Shown here in pieces: positions 7,857 through 17,624 of a DNA stretch of 64,000 nucleotides. A program made the translations under genes and the position numbers. The notes below the pieces were generated by a model. It searched no databases, was not told where the DNA came from, and saw only the letters and a list, made by a program, of their open reading frames with translations. This stretch comes from Roseateles saccharophilus (GTDB lineage Bacteria > Pseudomonadota > Gammaproteobacteria > Burkholderiales > Burkholderiaceae_C): positions 88,667-152,666 of the forward strand of contig NZ_SMBU01000011.1 of NCBI RefSeq assembly GCF_004342485.1, given 5' to 3'. Position 1 is the stretch's first letter; each line of letters begins with the position of its first letter.

Positions 7857-8384
7857 CTAAGTCGCGTTCAAAGATATAGACGTAATCCACTTGAACCCGG
7901 TCATTGACTGGGTTCGGACGGGGTTGGCTTCGAGAGCGTTGATGCCGCCGGTCAGTGCGGCCTCGACAGCATCGAGATCGCGCAAGACATGGTTGGCGAA
8001 GCAGTCCTCGCGGATTGCTTTCCACAGGTGTTCTGCCGGATTCAGCTCGGGGCTGTAGGGCGGCAAGAACATCAGCCGCATGTTGGACGGCACCGCGAGT
8101 TCGCCGGCGATGTGCCAGCCGGCCTGGTCCATCACCATGAAGATGAACTCATCGGCGTGACGCCTGGCCACTTCAGCCAGGAACAGTGACATCGTCTGGG
8201 CGTTAACCCACGGCCGCACGAGGCTGTCGAGCACGCCGTCGTGCGGACTCACGGCGCTGAAGGCGTAGATGTACTTGCGCTGCAGTCGCGCGCCGACCAC
8301 CGGGCGCATGCCTCTTGGCGCCCAGCAGCGCCGCGGTGTGCCCAGCAGCCCGAAGCGCCCCTCGTCCTGGAACATCAGCCGCAC
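7857..8384 (-). CDS. IS630 transposase, C-terminal DDE catalytic half (orfB)
   Basis: Catalytic domain of the IS630-type transposase (DDE_3 type). The three acidic residues are visible: Asp in MFQDEGRFG, Asp in FMVMDQAGWH, and Glu in the block PPYSPELNPAEHLWKAIRE. The listed start is a GTG (8384) with no clear ribosome site. In this frame, coding-like sequence continues upstream (KKLRRAVRREVWRQAEQGRR) to the A8 run at 8439-8446, so natural expression is probably as a fusion with orfA. The stop codon lies inside the terminal inverted repeat. Confidence 0.85.
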   Translation of the reverse strand: MRLMFQDEGRFGLLGTPRRCWAPRGMRPVVGARLQRKYIYAFSAVSPHDGVLDSLVRPWVNAQTMSLFLAEVARRHADEFIFMVMDQAGWHIAGELAVPSNMRLMFLPPYSPELNPAEHLWKAIREDCFANHVLRDLDAVEAALTGGINALEANPVRTQSMTGFKWITSISLNAT

Positions 8385-8397
8385 GCGGCGGCCTTGC

Positions 8398-8922
8398 TCA
8401 GCCTGGCGCCAGACCTCGCGGCGTACCGCGCGGCGGAGTTTTTTTTAGAGCGGCCTGCGCCTGCACATCAGCCTTCGGGTGCCTGGGGCGCGGCACAAGC
8501 TTGCGCCAGCCATGCCGCTCCAGCAACCGGTACACCGTCGAGCGCGCCACCGTCTTGCCGGTGCGCTCCTGGTAGGCCTGCTGGATCTCGGCCACGGTGA
8601 GCAGACCGCCGGCCTGGGCGCGCGCGACGAACGGTGCCAACAGTTCCTGCTCCTGCTCTGCGCTGAGGTGCTGGTGGTGCCGGCCGCCGCGCTCCCGCAC
8701 GTCGAAGAGCGCCTCGCCCTCCTTGGCCCAGCGCGAGTGCATCACGTGCACCGTGGCGGTCGACCAGCCCAGCAACTGCGCGATCTCTGCCGCCGAGCTG
8801 CCCAACGTGGCTCTGATCAGCATGCACTGGATGCGCTGGTACTCAGTGCGGCTGCTCGCGCTCTTCAGCCTCTCGGCCAACCGCTCCACGGTCGGCCTGT
8901 CGCCCACGATCAGACTCTTCAT
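8398..8922 (-). CDS. IS630 transposase, N-terminal DNA-binding half (orfA)
   Basis: 174 residues with two helix-turn-helix units: SSAAEIAQLLGWSTATVHVMHSRW near residues 50-75 and LLTVAEIQQAYQERTGKTVARSTVYRLLERHGW near 105-140, the paired HTH arrangement of IS630 transposases that binds the element's ends. The in-phase frame runs past the A8 tract (8439-8446) into a 14-residue out-of-frame tail and stops at 8398. Removing one A from the tract would join it to orfB in one protein of about 354 residues, the normal size. So this is either a programmed shift or slippage site, or a one-base lesion. Confidence 0.85.
   Translation of the reverse strand: MKSLIVGDRPTVERLAERLKSASSRTEYQRIQCMLIRATLGSSAAEIAQLLGWSTATVHVMHSRWAKEGEALFDVRERGGRHHQHLSAEQEQELLAPFVARAQAGGLLTVAEIQQAYQERTGKTVARSTVYRLLERHGWRKLVPRPRHPKADVQAQAALKKTPPRGTPRGLAPG
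8439..8446 (-). other. A8 homopolymer at the orfA/orfB junction (slippage or frameshift site)
   Basis: On the minus strand the sequence is CTA followed by seven further A and then CTC. Moving from the orfA to the orfB frame needs a +1 or -2 change. A transcript with seven instead of eight A encodes the fused transposase, as expected for RNA polymerase slippage. A -1 ribosomal shift would not work. Confidence 0.6.
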
Positions 8923-8986
8923 CCACGACTCCTTGAAGTCCGTGAATCAAGATGATATCTAAATTAATGAATGCAACTTGGTATGA

Positions 8987-9182
8987 GCCCCTCGTCCAAG
9001 GAATACTTGGCCGATCCCCCGAGGGGATGGCGATGCTTGCGGCATCGAGCCGCAAGCACATCGCCAGAGCGGACCGGCTTGGGAACTGAAGTCGGACACA
9101 AGCAGTCCCTGCGGACTGCTTGTGCCTACGCAAGGCCATTGGCCTCTGGCCAATGGCAGGCCCGGCGCTCGGCCCGCCAAAG
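8987..9182 (+). repeat. Structured intergenic repeat, copy B
   Basis: Order: GCCCCTCGTCC, hairpin CCAAG/CTTGG (8996-9010), core CCCCCGAGGGG (9016-9026), hairpin GGCGATG...CATCGCC, then an 87-bp module (9091-9177) with two hairpins, ACAAGCAGTC/GACTGCTTGT and GCCATTGGCC/GGCCAATGGC, ending in GGCGCTCGGCCCGCC. The module is nearly identical to 12448-12533. It lies between the IS630 element and the 3' end of the RND gene. Confidence 0.8.
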
Positions 9183-9200
9183 ACACGACGGCCGCATCGA

Positions 9201-12200
9201 TCAGACAGCTTTACTGGCGAACTCCGCGACCTCGCGCACGTCCGGCCCGCTGCCGCTGAAGCGGTCCAGCGCCAGGTAGATGACCGGCGTGATGTAGAGC
9301 GTCACGGCCTGCGACAGGATCAGGCCGCCCACCACGGCCAGGCCCAGCGGCTGGCGCAGCTCGGCGCCGGCGCCCAGGCCCAGCGCGATCGGCAGCGCGC
9401 CCATCAGCGCGGCCAGCGTCGTCATCATGATGGGCCGAAAGCGCAGCACGCAGGCCTCGCGGATGGCCTCGGCCGGCGTCAGGCCCTGGTTGCGCTGCGC
9501 GTCCAGCGCGAAGTCGATCATCATGATCGCGTTCTTCTTCACGATGCCGATCAGCATGACGATGCCGATGGTGGCGATGATGGTCAGCTCCATGCCGGCG
9601 AGCTGCAGCGTGATCAGCGCACCCACCGCCGCCGAGGGCAGGCCGGCCAGGATGGTGATGGGGTGGATGTAGCTCTCATAGAGCACGCCCAGCAGCACAT
9701 AGATGACGGCCAGCGCCAGGCCGATCAGCAGCAGCTGGCCGCCCTGGGAGTCGTGGAAGACGGCCGCGTCGCCGCCATAGCTGGTGATGACGCTGGCCGG
9801 CAGATGGATCTCGCGCGCATAGCCCTCCAGCGCCTTGGTCGCATCGCCCAGCGGCACTCCTGGGCCGAGGTTGAAGCTGATCGTGATCGCCTGCAGCTGG
9901 CCCTGGTGGTTGACGGCCGTGGGGCCGAGGCCGCGCTGCACGGTGGCGAAGGCGGTCAGCGGCACCTGGGCGCCGTTGCGGCCGCGCAGATAGATCTTGC
10001 CGAAGGCGTCCTCGCTGGCGCGGTCGGGGTCGCTGGCCTCCATGATGACCTGGTAGGTGTTGCTCTCGGCATAGATGCTGGACACCTGGCGCTCGCCGAA
10101 GGCGTCGTAGAGCGCATTGCGCAGGTCGCCCATCTGCACGCCGAGCACGGCCGCGCGCTCGCGGTCGATGACGAGGTTGGCCTGCAGGCCGCGCAGCTGC
10201 GAGTCGCTGGTCACGTCGCGAAAGCGCGGGTCCTCGCGCAGCCGGTCCTGCAGCTTGACCGACCAGGAGTTCAGCTCCCCCGCCGACACCGACTGCAGCG
10301 TGTACTGGTAGCGGCTCTTGCTCTGCCGGCCACCGAGCTGCAGGTTCTGCACCGGGCGCAGGTAGACGGCGATGCCGGGCACGGCGCGCAGCTTCTGGCG
10401 CAGGCCCTCCACCACGGCGGCCATGCCCGGGCGGTCCTTGCGGGGCTTGAGGTTGATGAAGAGGCGGCCGGTGTTGGTCGCATTGCCGCCGCCGCCGATG
10501 CCGGCCGACACGCTGGCCACGGCCGGGTCGGCCTGCACGATGGCGGCGACCTTCTCCTGCAGCGCCGTCATCGCGGTGAAGGAGATGTCTTCGGACGCCT
10601 CGGTGCTGCCCTGGATCTGGCCGATGTCCTCCTCGGGGAAAAAGCCCTTGGGGATGCTGACGTAGAAGCCTATGGTGGCCGCGAAGCTGAGCACGGCCAC
10701 GCCCATGACCCACCAGCGGCGGCGCAGCGCAACGTCCAGCGTGCGCGTGTAGGCGCCCAGCACGGCGTTGAAGCCGCGCTCGAAGTGGCGGCCCAGCCAG
10801 CCTTCCTCGTGCGCGTCGTGATGCCTGAGCAGGCGGCTGCACAGCATGGGCACGAGGGTCAGCGACACGGCGGCCGAGACCAGGATGGACAGCGACACGA
10901 CGACCGCAAACTCGTGGAAGAGCAGGCCGATGACGCCGGGCATGAAGAAGATCGGGATCAGCACCGCGCACAGCGAGATCGAGATCGACATGATCGTGAA
11001 CGCCATCTCGCGCGCGCCGCGTATCGCCGCGTCGAAGGGCGCCATGCCGTCCTCGATGTGGCGGTGGATGTTCTCCAGCATGACGATGGCGTCGTCCACC
11101 ACCAGGCCCACGGCCAGCGTGATGCCGAGCAGCGAGATGTTGTCCAGGCTGTAGCCGAGCGCGAACAGCAGTGTCAGCGCGCCGATCAGCGAGATCGGCA
11201 GCGACAGCGTCGGGATCAGCGTCGCGATGGCGCGGCGCAGGAAGATGAAGATGACCAGCACCACCAGCACGACGGTCAGGCCCAGCGTGAAGTAGACGTC
11301 GTGCAGGGACTCGCGGATGGACACCGAGCGGTCGTTCAGCGTGTCCATGTGGATGGAGGCCGGCATCTGCGCGGCGAAGCGCGGCAGCATGGCCTTCACG
11401 GCATCGACGACCTTGACGGTGTTGGCGTCCGGCTGGCGCTGGATGGCGAGCACGATGGAACGCTCGCCCTGGAAGCTGCCGAAGCTCTTCACGGTCTCGA
11501 AGCTGTCCTGCACGTCGGCCACGTCGCGCAGATAGACCGGCGCGCCGTTGCGCGAGGCCACCACCACGTCGCCGAACTCCTGCGCATTGCGCAGCTGCTT
11601 GTTGGCCTGGATAGTCAGCGTCTGGCGCGCGCCGTCCAGCACGCCGACCGGCGTGTTCGCATTGGCGAGGCGGATGGCGTTCTGCAGGTCCTCCAGCGTC
11701 AGATTGCGCTGGATCAGTAGCTCGTTCCTGGCCTTGATGCGCACCGCGAAACGCTTCTGGCCGAAGATCATCACCTGGGCCACGCCGTCGATGGTGGACA
11801 GGCCCGGCGACAGCAGGTTCTCCGCGTAGTCGTTCAGTTCGGACAGGTTGATGGACGGCGAGGTCAGCGCCACCAGCAGCACCGGCGCGTCGGCCGGGTT
11901 GACCTTGCGGTAGCTCGGCGGCGTCGTCATCTCCGCCGGCAGCGCGCGCAAAGACCGGAACAGCGCGGCCTGCACGTCGACGGCGGCGGCGTCGATGTCG
12001 CGCGCAGGGTCGAACTCCAGCGTCAGCGAGCTGTTGCCCAGCGTGTTGACCGACGAGATGGTCTGCAGGCCGGCGATGGTCGAGAACTGCTTTTCCAGCT
12101 GCAGCGCGACCGAGGAGGCCATGGTGTCCGGCGAGGCGCCGGGCAGCACGGCCTGCACATTGATGATGGGCGTGTTGTAGGAGGGCAGCGCCGCCACCGG

Positions 12201-12296
12201 AATGCGGCTCCAGGCCGCCAGGCCGCCGATGACCAGCGAGATGTTCAGCAGCACGGTCATCACCGGCCGCCGGATGAAGAGCTCCGTCAGTCTCAT
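9201..12296 (-). CDS. RND multidrug efflux inner-membrane transporter (MdtB/MdtC-like)
   Basis: 1031 residues. A proton-driven pump subunit that takes substrates from the periplasm or inner membrane and passes them to an outer-membrane channel. It starts MRLTELFIRRPVMTVLLN, the first helix of the HAE1 family, and carries the helix 4 motif GLVVDDAIVMLENIHRHIEDG with the proton-relay Asp pair, two large periplasmic loops, and the repeat copy of helices at the C-terminal half (GIVKKNAIMMIDFALDAQ). Sequence style (SYNTPIINVQAVLPGASPDTMASSVALQLE) is MdtB/C-like rather than AcrB-like. Its fusion protein gene is upstream on the same strand, separated by an unusual 238-bp repeat-filled gap. No outer-membrane factor gene adjoins, so it would borrow one. 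Confidence 0.93.
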   Translation of the reverse strand: MRLTELFIRRPVMTVLLNISLVIGGLAAWSRIPVAALPSYNTPIINVQAVLPGASPDTMASSVALQLEKQFSTIAGLQTISSVNTLGNSSLTLEFDPARDIDAAAVDVQAALFRSLRALPAEMTTPPSYRKVNPADAPVLLVALTSPSINLSELNDYAENLLSPGLSTIDGVAQVMIFGQKRFAVRIKARNELLIQRNLTLEDLQNAIRLANANTPVGVLDGARQTLTIQANKQLRNAQEFGDVVVASRNGAPVYLRDVADVQDSFETVKSFGSFQGERSIVLAIQRQPDANTVKVVDAVKAMLPRFAAQMPASIHMDTLNDRSVSIRESLHDVYFTLGLTVVLVVLVIFIFLRRAIATLIPTLSLPISLIGALTLLFALGYSLDNISLLGITLAVGLVVDDAIVMLENIHRHIEDGMAPFDAAIRGAREMAFTIMSISISLCAVLIPIFFMPGVIGLLFHEFAVVVSLSILVSAAVSLTLVPMLCSRLLRHHDAHEEGWLGRHFERGFNAVLGAYTRTLDVALRRRWWVMGVAVLSFAATIGFYVSIPKGFFPEEDIGQIQGSTEASEDISFTAMTALQEKVAAIVQADPAVASVSAGIGGGGNATNTGRLFINLKPRKDRPGMAAVVEGLRQKLRAVPGIAVYLRPVQNLQLGGRQSKSRYQYTLQSVSAGELNSWSVKLQDRLREDPRFRDVTSDSQLRGLQANLVIDRERAAVLGVQMGDLRNALYDAFGERQVSSIYAESNTYQVIMEASDPDRASEDAFGKIYLRGRNGAQVPLTAFATVQRGLGPTAVNHQGQLQAITISFNLGPGVPLGDATKALEGYAREIHLPASVITSYGGDAAVFHDSQGGQLLLIGLALAVIYVLLGVLYESYIHPITILAGLPSAAVGALITLQLAGMELTIIATIGIVMLIGIVKKNAIMMIDFALDAQRNQGLTPAEAIREACVLRFRPIMMTTLAALMGALPIALGLGAGAELRQPLGLAVVGGLILSQAVTLYITPVIYLALDRFSGSGPDVREVAEFASKAV

Positions 12297-12300
12297 GTCT

Positions 12301-12534
12301 GCCCCTCGTCCGATGAGTACATCGGCCGGCCTTGCAGGCCGCGCGGCGGGCGGAGCTGCTGCTCTTCGGCAGGCATGGCAAGTCCACTGGACTTGCCATG
12401 TCCGGCCTCAGCCCCCGAGGGGATGCGGGCCGGCTCGGCGAGCTGGAGTCGGACACAAGCAGTCCCTGCGGACTGCTTGTGCCTACGGAAGGCCATTGGC
12501 CTCTGGCCAATGGCGGCCCAGCGCTCGGCCCGCG
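12301..12534 (+). repeat. Structured intergenic repeat, copy C
   Basis: Order: GCCCCTCGTCC, hairpin CCGATG/CATCGG (12310-12325), hairpin ATGGCAAGTCC/GGACTTGCCAT, core CCCCCGAGGGG (12412-12422), then the two-hairpin module 12448-12533 shared with copy B. It fills the gap between the fusion-protein gene and the pump gene, both on the minus strand, so it would be transcribed within that operon and could lower pump expression relative to the fusion protein. Confidence 0.8.
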
Positions 12535-13719
12535 TCATTGACCCGCCCCGGACGCGGCCACGCCCGCCGGCTTCACGATGGGCGCCTGCAACTTCACCGG
12601 CGTGCCGGGGCGCAGGTTCTGCTTGCCGTCCACGACGACCTGCTGGCCCGCTTCCAGGCCCTCGACGACGGCCTGCTCGCCCAGACCGGCGCGCAGCTGC
12701 ACCGGCAGCAGCCGGGCCGTGTTGTCGGCCGCGACGACGTAGACGAAGCGCTCGCTGCCGCGCAGGATGACGGCCACCTGCGGGATGACGGTGGCGCCCT
12801 TCAGCGTCTGCAGCGTCACGCGCACGCGCAGGTACTGGCCGGGCCACAACGCCTGGGCCCTGTTGTCGAACTCGGCCTTGACCTTGATGGTGCCGGTCGT
12901 CGTGTCGACGAGGTTGTCGACGACCGTGACATGACCCTTCACGGCCGCGGCGCCGCGCGGCGAGCCGGGCGGCGGCAGGGCCTCGACGTCCAGGCGGCCG
13001 TTGCGCGTGGCCTCCAGCAGCGCGCCCAGCTGGGTCTCGGGCAGGCTGAAGGCGATGCTGATCGGGTCCAGCTGCGCGATGTTGACGAGGGGCGCGGCCG
13101 TCGCGCTGGCCTGCACCAGGCTGCCGGGGAAGACGCCGACGATGCCGGCACGGCCGTTGATGGGCGCGCGCAGCTCGTTGTAGCCCAGCGCGACCTGGGC
13201 GGCCTGCACGACGGCCTCGTCGCTGCGCACCAGGGCCAGACCGGCGTCGAGGTTGGCCTGGGCCGTGTCGACGGCGCTCTGGGCGATGAAGTTCTGCGCC
13301 ACCAGCTCGCGGGCGCGCCCGAGCTGGCGCTCCAGGTCGGCCTGGGCCGCGCGGTCGCGCGCCAGCTGGGCGCGGGCCTTGTCCAGCGCAGCGCGGTCGG
13401 CGCGGTCGTCGAAGCGGAACAGCAGCTCGCCCTTCTTCACCATCTGCCCGTCCTTCACGTGCACCTGGGCGACCGTCGAAGTCGTCTGCGCGCGCAGGTC
13501 CACGCTCTGCAGCGCGGTGACGGTACCGCTGGCCTCGACGGCGACGGGCACGTCGGCCTGCAGCACCTTGACGACGCCCACCGTCTGCACCGCGGCGCTG
13601 GCCGCCACCGCGGGCGCCGCAGCCCCGTCGCCATCGGCCTTGCGGCCACAGCCGGCCAGAACGACGGTGGCAAGCAGCAGCGCCGGAACGGGAAAGGAAG
13701 CAGGAGAAATCGCGCGCAT
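12535..13719 (-). CDS. RND efflux periplasmic membrane-fusion lipoprotein (MdtA-like)
   Basis: 394 residues. It links the inner-membrane pump to an outer-membrane channel. The N terminus is a lipoprotein signal (LLATVVLAGC, Cys23). Next come the biotinyl-lipoyl half-motifs (VTALQSVDLRAQTTSTVAQVHVKDGQMVKKGELLFRFDDR), a long coiled-coil hairpin (about residues 100-165), the second lipoyl half (ALGYNELRAPINGRAGIVGVFPGSLV) and beta-barrel domains (KVKAEFDNRAQALWPGQYLRVRV). First gene of a minus-strand operon with the 9201-12296 pump. No regulator gene adjoins. Confidence 0.93.
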   Translation of the reverse strand: MRAISPASFPVPALLLATVVLAGCGRKADGDGAAAPAVAASAAVQTVGVVKVLQADVPVAVEASGTVTALQSVDLRAQTTSTVAQVHVKDGQMVKKGELLFRFDDRADRAALDKARAQLARDRAAQADLERQLGRARELVAQNFIAQSAVDTAQANLDAGLALVRSDEAVVQAAQVALGYNELRAPINGRAGIVGVFPGSLVQASATAAPLVNIAQLDPISIAFSLPETQLGALLEATRNGRLDVEALPPPGSPRGAAAVKGHVTVVDNLVDTTTGTIKVKAEFDNRAQALWPGQYLRVRVTLQTLKGATVIPQVAVILRGSERFVYVVAADNTARLLPVQLRAGLGEQAVVEGLEAGQQVVVDGKQNLRPGTPVKLQAPIVKPAGVAASGAGQ

Positions 13720-13817
13720 GAGGCTGGTCTACCAAAAGTGAGGGATTGACGGCAAAAGCGGACCAGCTTAATCGCCCGGCTCCGCCCAGACTTCAGTCAC
13801 CCCTTCCCTGTGCGCCC

Positions 13818-14726
<909 letters not shown>

Positions 14727-14733
14727 CGCGGGC

Positions 14734-15642
14734 CTATCGGTCTTTCAGGAAGCTGGGGTCGAGTTCGGGGTGGACGCTGTCCTCGGTCTGCAGCGTCAGC
14801 GCGGCCAGGTCCAGGCCCAGGCGGGCGGCGGTGGCGAAGTCGCCGCCGTCGCGCAGCAGGGCCGCACAGATGCCGGCCGCCAGCGCGTCGCCGGCGCCGG
14901 TCACGTCGACGACGTCGACCTCGGGCGCCGGCCAATGGCGCAGCGGCCGGCCGGCTTCGCTGAGCTGCAACCCCCTGGCGCCCTCGGAAACCAGCACGCG
15001 CTCGACGCCGCGCGCATGCAGGGCCGCGAAGGCCGCGGCCCGGTCGGCGGCCACGGTGCCGAGCTCGCCGACGTTCAGGATCAGCAGGTGCAGGCCGGCG
15101 AGCTGCTCGGGCAGGCGCTCCATCTTGGCCTCGGACACCGCGACGCCGACGAGGCGGCCACCGCCGGCCCGGGCCTCGGCGAGCAGCAACGGCCAGGCGT
15201 CGGGCGGCAGGTTGCCGTCGGCCACGACCAGGGCCGCCGCGGCACGCAGGGCCTTGCTGGCCTCCAGCGCCCAGGGGCTGAGGCTCTCGACCAGCGGCAT
15301 GGCCGCCAGGCCCAGCACCAGGTTGCCGTCAGGCGCGAGCACGGCCGTGTAGCTGTCGCTGGCGTGGCGGCGCAGCCGGATGACGGCGCGCGTGTCGATG
15401 CCGACCTGGGCCGCCTGCTCCAGCAGCAGGCGGCCGCCGGCGTCGTCGCCGACGACGGCGATCAGCGCCACCGGCAGGCCCAGGCGGGCGAGGTTCTCGG
15501 CCACGTTGCGCACGACGCCGCCGGGCGTCTCGTGCGACTCGCAGGGGTTGGAGGAGGCCGGCAGCGCATGCGCCAGCAGGCGCAGCTTGCGATCGATATT
15601 GAGGCCGCCAATGCAGACGATGGGGGCGGCAGAAGGGTTCAT
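14734..15642 (-). CDS. psuK: Pseudouridine kinase (PfkB family)
   Basis: 302 residues. A PfkB-fold sugar/nucleoside kinase that phosphorylates pseudouridine at the 5' position. Signatures: IVCIGGLNIDRK at the N terminus, GGVVRNVAENLARLG (PfkB signature 1 region), and VDVTGAGDALAAGICAALL (signature 2 with the catalytic Asp of GAGD). Assignment to pseudouridine rather than ribose or fructose rests on its operon with psuG. A TAGAAT element lies 6 bases before the ATG, so the mRNA may be leaderless. Divergent from the aminotransferase at 15740. Confidence 0.9.
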   Translation of the reverse strand: MNPSAAPIVCIGGLNIDRKLRLLAHALPASSNPCESHETPGGVVRNVAENLARLGLPVALIAVVGDDAGGRLLLEQAAQVGIDTRAVIRLRRHASDSYTAVLAPDGNLVLGLAAMPLVESLSPWALEASKALRAAAALVVADGNLPPDAWPLLLAEARAGGGRLVGVAVSEAKMERLPEQLAGLHLLILNVGELGTVAADRAAAFAALHARGVERVLVSEGARGLQLSEAGRPLRHWPAPEVDVVDVTGAGDALAAGICAALLRDGGDFATAARLGLDLAALTLQTEDSVHPELDPSFLKDR

Positions 15643-15648
15643 CGCACG

Positions 15649-15654
15649 ATTCTA
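15649..15654 (-). promoter_or_regulatory. -10-like TAGAAT just upstream of psuK
   Basis: On the minus strand TAGAAT is followed by six bases and then the psuK ATG at 15642. No ribosome site fits in this space. The surrounding TTCTAGAA is palindromic. No clear -35 was found. Confidence 0.35.
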
Positions 15655-15739
15655 GAAAGCCGTGCTAAGTTCCGCCCCGGCGCGGCGCCACGCCGCCCAC
15701 GTCGCTCGGACGGTTCCGGGCGCTCACGTGAACACTGCA

Positions 15740-16957
15740 ATGACCTCTTCTTCCGCTTCCGGCGGCAAGCGCCGTTTCGCGCGCATCGACCGCCTCCCGC
15801 CCTACGTCTTCAACATCACCGCAGAGCTCAAGCTCGCGGCCCGACGGCGTGGCGAGGACATCATCGACATGAGCATGGGCAACCCCGACGGGGCCACGCC
15901 GGCCCACATCGTCGCCAAGCTCAACGAAGTCTCGCAACGGCCCGACACCCACGGTTACTCGGCCAGCAAGGGCATCCCGCGGCTGCGCCGCGCGATCTCG
16001 CACTGGTACCAGCGCCGCTACGGCGTCGACATCAACCCCGACACCGAGGCCATCGTCACCATCGGCTCCAAGGAAGGCCTGGCCCACCTGATGCTGGCCA
16101 CGCTGGACCGCGGCGACACCGTGCTGGTGCCCGACCCCAGCTACCCCATCCACATCTACGGCGCCGTCATCGCCGGCGCCGACATCCGCGCGATCCCGGT
16201 CAGCAGCGAGGTGGACTTCTTCGCCGAGCTGGAGCGAACCATCCGCGGCAGCTACCCCAAGCCCAAGATGATGGTCTTCGGCTTCCCGTCCAACCCGACG
16301 GCGCAGTGCGTGGATATCGGCTTCTTCGAGCGCGTCGTGGCCCTGGCCAAGAAGCACGACATCCTCGTGGTGCACGACCTGGCCTATGCCGACATCGTCT
16401 TCGATGGCTATGTCGCGCCATCCATCATGCAGGTGCCCGGCGCCAAGGACATGGCAGTCGAGTTCTTCACGCTGAGCAAGAGCTACAACATGGCCGGCTG
16501 GCGCGTCGGCTTCATGGTGGGCAATGCCGACCTCGTCGCGGCGCTGGCCCGCATCAAGAGCTATCACGACTACGGCAGCTTCACGCCGCTGCAGGTCGCG
16601 GCCATTGCCGCGCTGGAGGGCGACCAGCAATGCGTGAAGGACATCGCCGCCAGCTACCAGCGCCGCCGCGACGTGCTCCACAAGGGCCTCACCGAGGCCG
16701 GCTGGGCGGTGGACTGCCCCAAGGCCAGCATGTACATCTGGGCGCGCATCCCCGAGCCCTACCGCGAGCTGGGCTCGCTGGAGTTCGCGCGCCAGCTGCT
16801 GGAGAAGGCCAAGGTCTGCGTGTCGCCCGGCATCGGCTTCGGCGACCACGGCGACGGCCATGTGCGCTTCGCGCTGATCGAGAACGAGGCGCGCATCCGC
16901 CAGGCGGTGCGCGGCATCAAGGCCATGTTCAAGGCCGATGGACTGCTGAAACCATGA
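15740..16957 (+). CDS. alaC: Class I/II PLP-dependent aminotransferase, AlaC-like alanine transaminase
   Basis: 405 residues. Transfers an amino group between glutamate and pyruvate in the AlaC subgroup. Signs: [35 protein letters not shown] at the N terminus, [27 protein letters not shown], the [11 protein letters not shown] substrate-binding Asn, [15 protein letters not shown] (PLP-binding Asp and Tyr), and [16 protein letters not shown] with the Schiff-base Lys. The ATG at 15740 is preferred; a GTG 12 bases upstream is possible. Its stop overlaps the gph start by four bases, so the two are co-transcribed. Confidence 0.88.
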   Translation: MTSSSASGGKRRFARIDRLPPYVFNITAELKLAARRRGEDIIDMSMGNPDGATPAHIVAKLNEVSQRPDTHGYSASKGIPRLRRAISHWYQRRYGVDINPDTEAIVTIGSKEGLAHLMLATLDRGDTVLVPDPSYPIHIYGAVIAGADIRAIPVSSEVDFFAELERTIRGSYPKPKMMVFGFPSNPTAQCVDIGFFERVVALAKKHDILVVHDLAYADIVFDGYVAPSIMQVPGAKDMAVEFFTLSKSYNMAGWRVGFMVGNADLVAALARIKSYHDYGSFTPLQVAAIAALEGDQQCVKDIAASYQRRRDVLHKGLTEAGWAVDCPKASMYIWARIPEPYRELGSLEFARQLLEKAKVCVSPGIGFGDHGDGHVRFALIENEARIRQAVRGIKAMFKADGLLKP

Positions 16958-17616
16958 CGACTCCGCAAGCGCCACAGGCCTGCATCCTCGACCTCGACGG
17001 CACCCTCGTCGACACCCTGGGCGACTTCGTCGCCGTGCTCGGCTTCGTGCTGGCCGACCTCGGCCTGCCGGGCGTCACGCGGGGCTTCGTCGAGCACACC
17101 ATCGGCCGCGGCAGCGAGCACCTCGTGCGCACGACGCTGGCCGAGGTCGGCGCCGACGCAGCGCTGTTCGACCACGCCTGGCAGCTCTACCAGCAGCACT
17201 ACGCGGCCGTGAACGGCGAGCACGCCGCCGTCTACCCCGGCGTCGTCGAGGGGCTGGAGGCGTTGCGCGCGCGCGGCCTGCCGCTGGCCGTGCTGACCAA
17301 CAAGCCCGGCGAACCGGCGCGCGAGCTGCTCAGGCGCAAGGGGCTGGACGGCTATTTCGGCCAGGTCTTCGGCGGCGACGCGTTCGAGCGCAAAAAGCCC
17401 GACCCGCTGCCGCTGCTCAAGACCTGTGCTGCTTTAGGCACGGCGCCAGCGGCGACCTGGATGGTGGGCGACTCACGCAACGACGCCGAGGCCGCGCACG
17501 CGGCCGGCTGCCCGCTGGTACTGGTGAGCTATGGCTACAACCAAGGCGAGGACATCCGCGCCGTGGCGGCACTGCAGCATCTGGACCGGCTGGACCAGTT
17601 GCGCCTCCTCGACTGA
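16954..17616 (+). CDS. gph: Phosphoglycolate phosphatase (HAD family)
   Basis: 220 residues. Hydrolyses 2-phosphoglycolate, a by-product of DNA 3'-end repair and of RuBisCO oxygenation. HAD motifs: I is DLDGTLVDT (nucleophile and acid Asp), II is LAVLTNK, III Lys in KKPDP, IV is [12 protein letters not shown]. The cap helix region ([18 protein letters not shown]) is typical of Gph. It sits upstream of the trp operon, as usual in Burkholderiales, but is here coupled to alaC rather than rpe, and a minus-strand gene (17625-18224) lies between it and trpE. Confidence 0.92.
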   Translation: MTTPQAPQACILDLDGTLVDTLGDFVAVLGFVLADLGLPGVTRGFVEHTIGRGSEHLVRTTLAEVGADAALFDHAWQLYQQHYAAVNGEHAAVYPGVVEGLEALRARGLPLAVLTNKPGEPARELLRRKGLDGYFGQVFGGDAFERKKPDPLPLLKTCAALGTAPAATWMVGDSRNDAEAAHAAGCPLVLVSYGYNQGEDIRAVAALQHLDRLDQLRLLD

Positions 17617-17624
17617 AGCGCGCG

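Larger units (their letters stand above)
7857..8981 (-). mobile_element. IS630-family insertion sequence, complete
   Basis: About 1125 bp bounded by imperfect inverted repeats: the left end starts CTAAGTCGCGTTCA and the reverse complement of the right end reads CCAAGTTGCATTCA (11 of 14 match). Each end is flanked by TA (7855-7856 and 8982-8983), the target duplication made by IS630/Tc1-type elements. It carries two minus-strand frames for one DDE transposase, split at an A8 run. It landed directly after the phosphatase stop codon and before repeat copy B, so no coding gene appears interrupted. Confidence 0.88.

Noticed and set aside
8439..8446. Programmed -1 ribosomal frameshift in the IS630 transposase
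   Set aside because: The frame relation of the two halves needs +1 or -2, so a -1 shift on the A-run would not join them.
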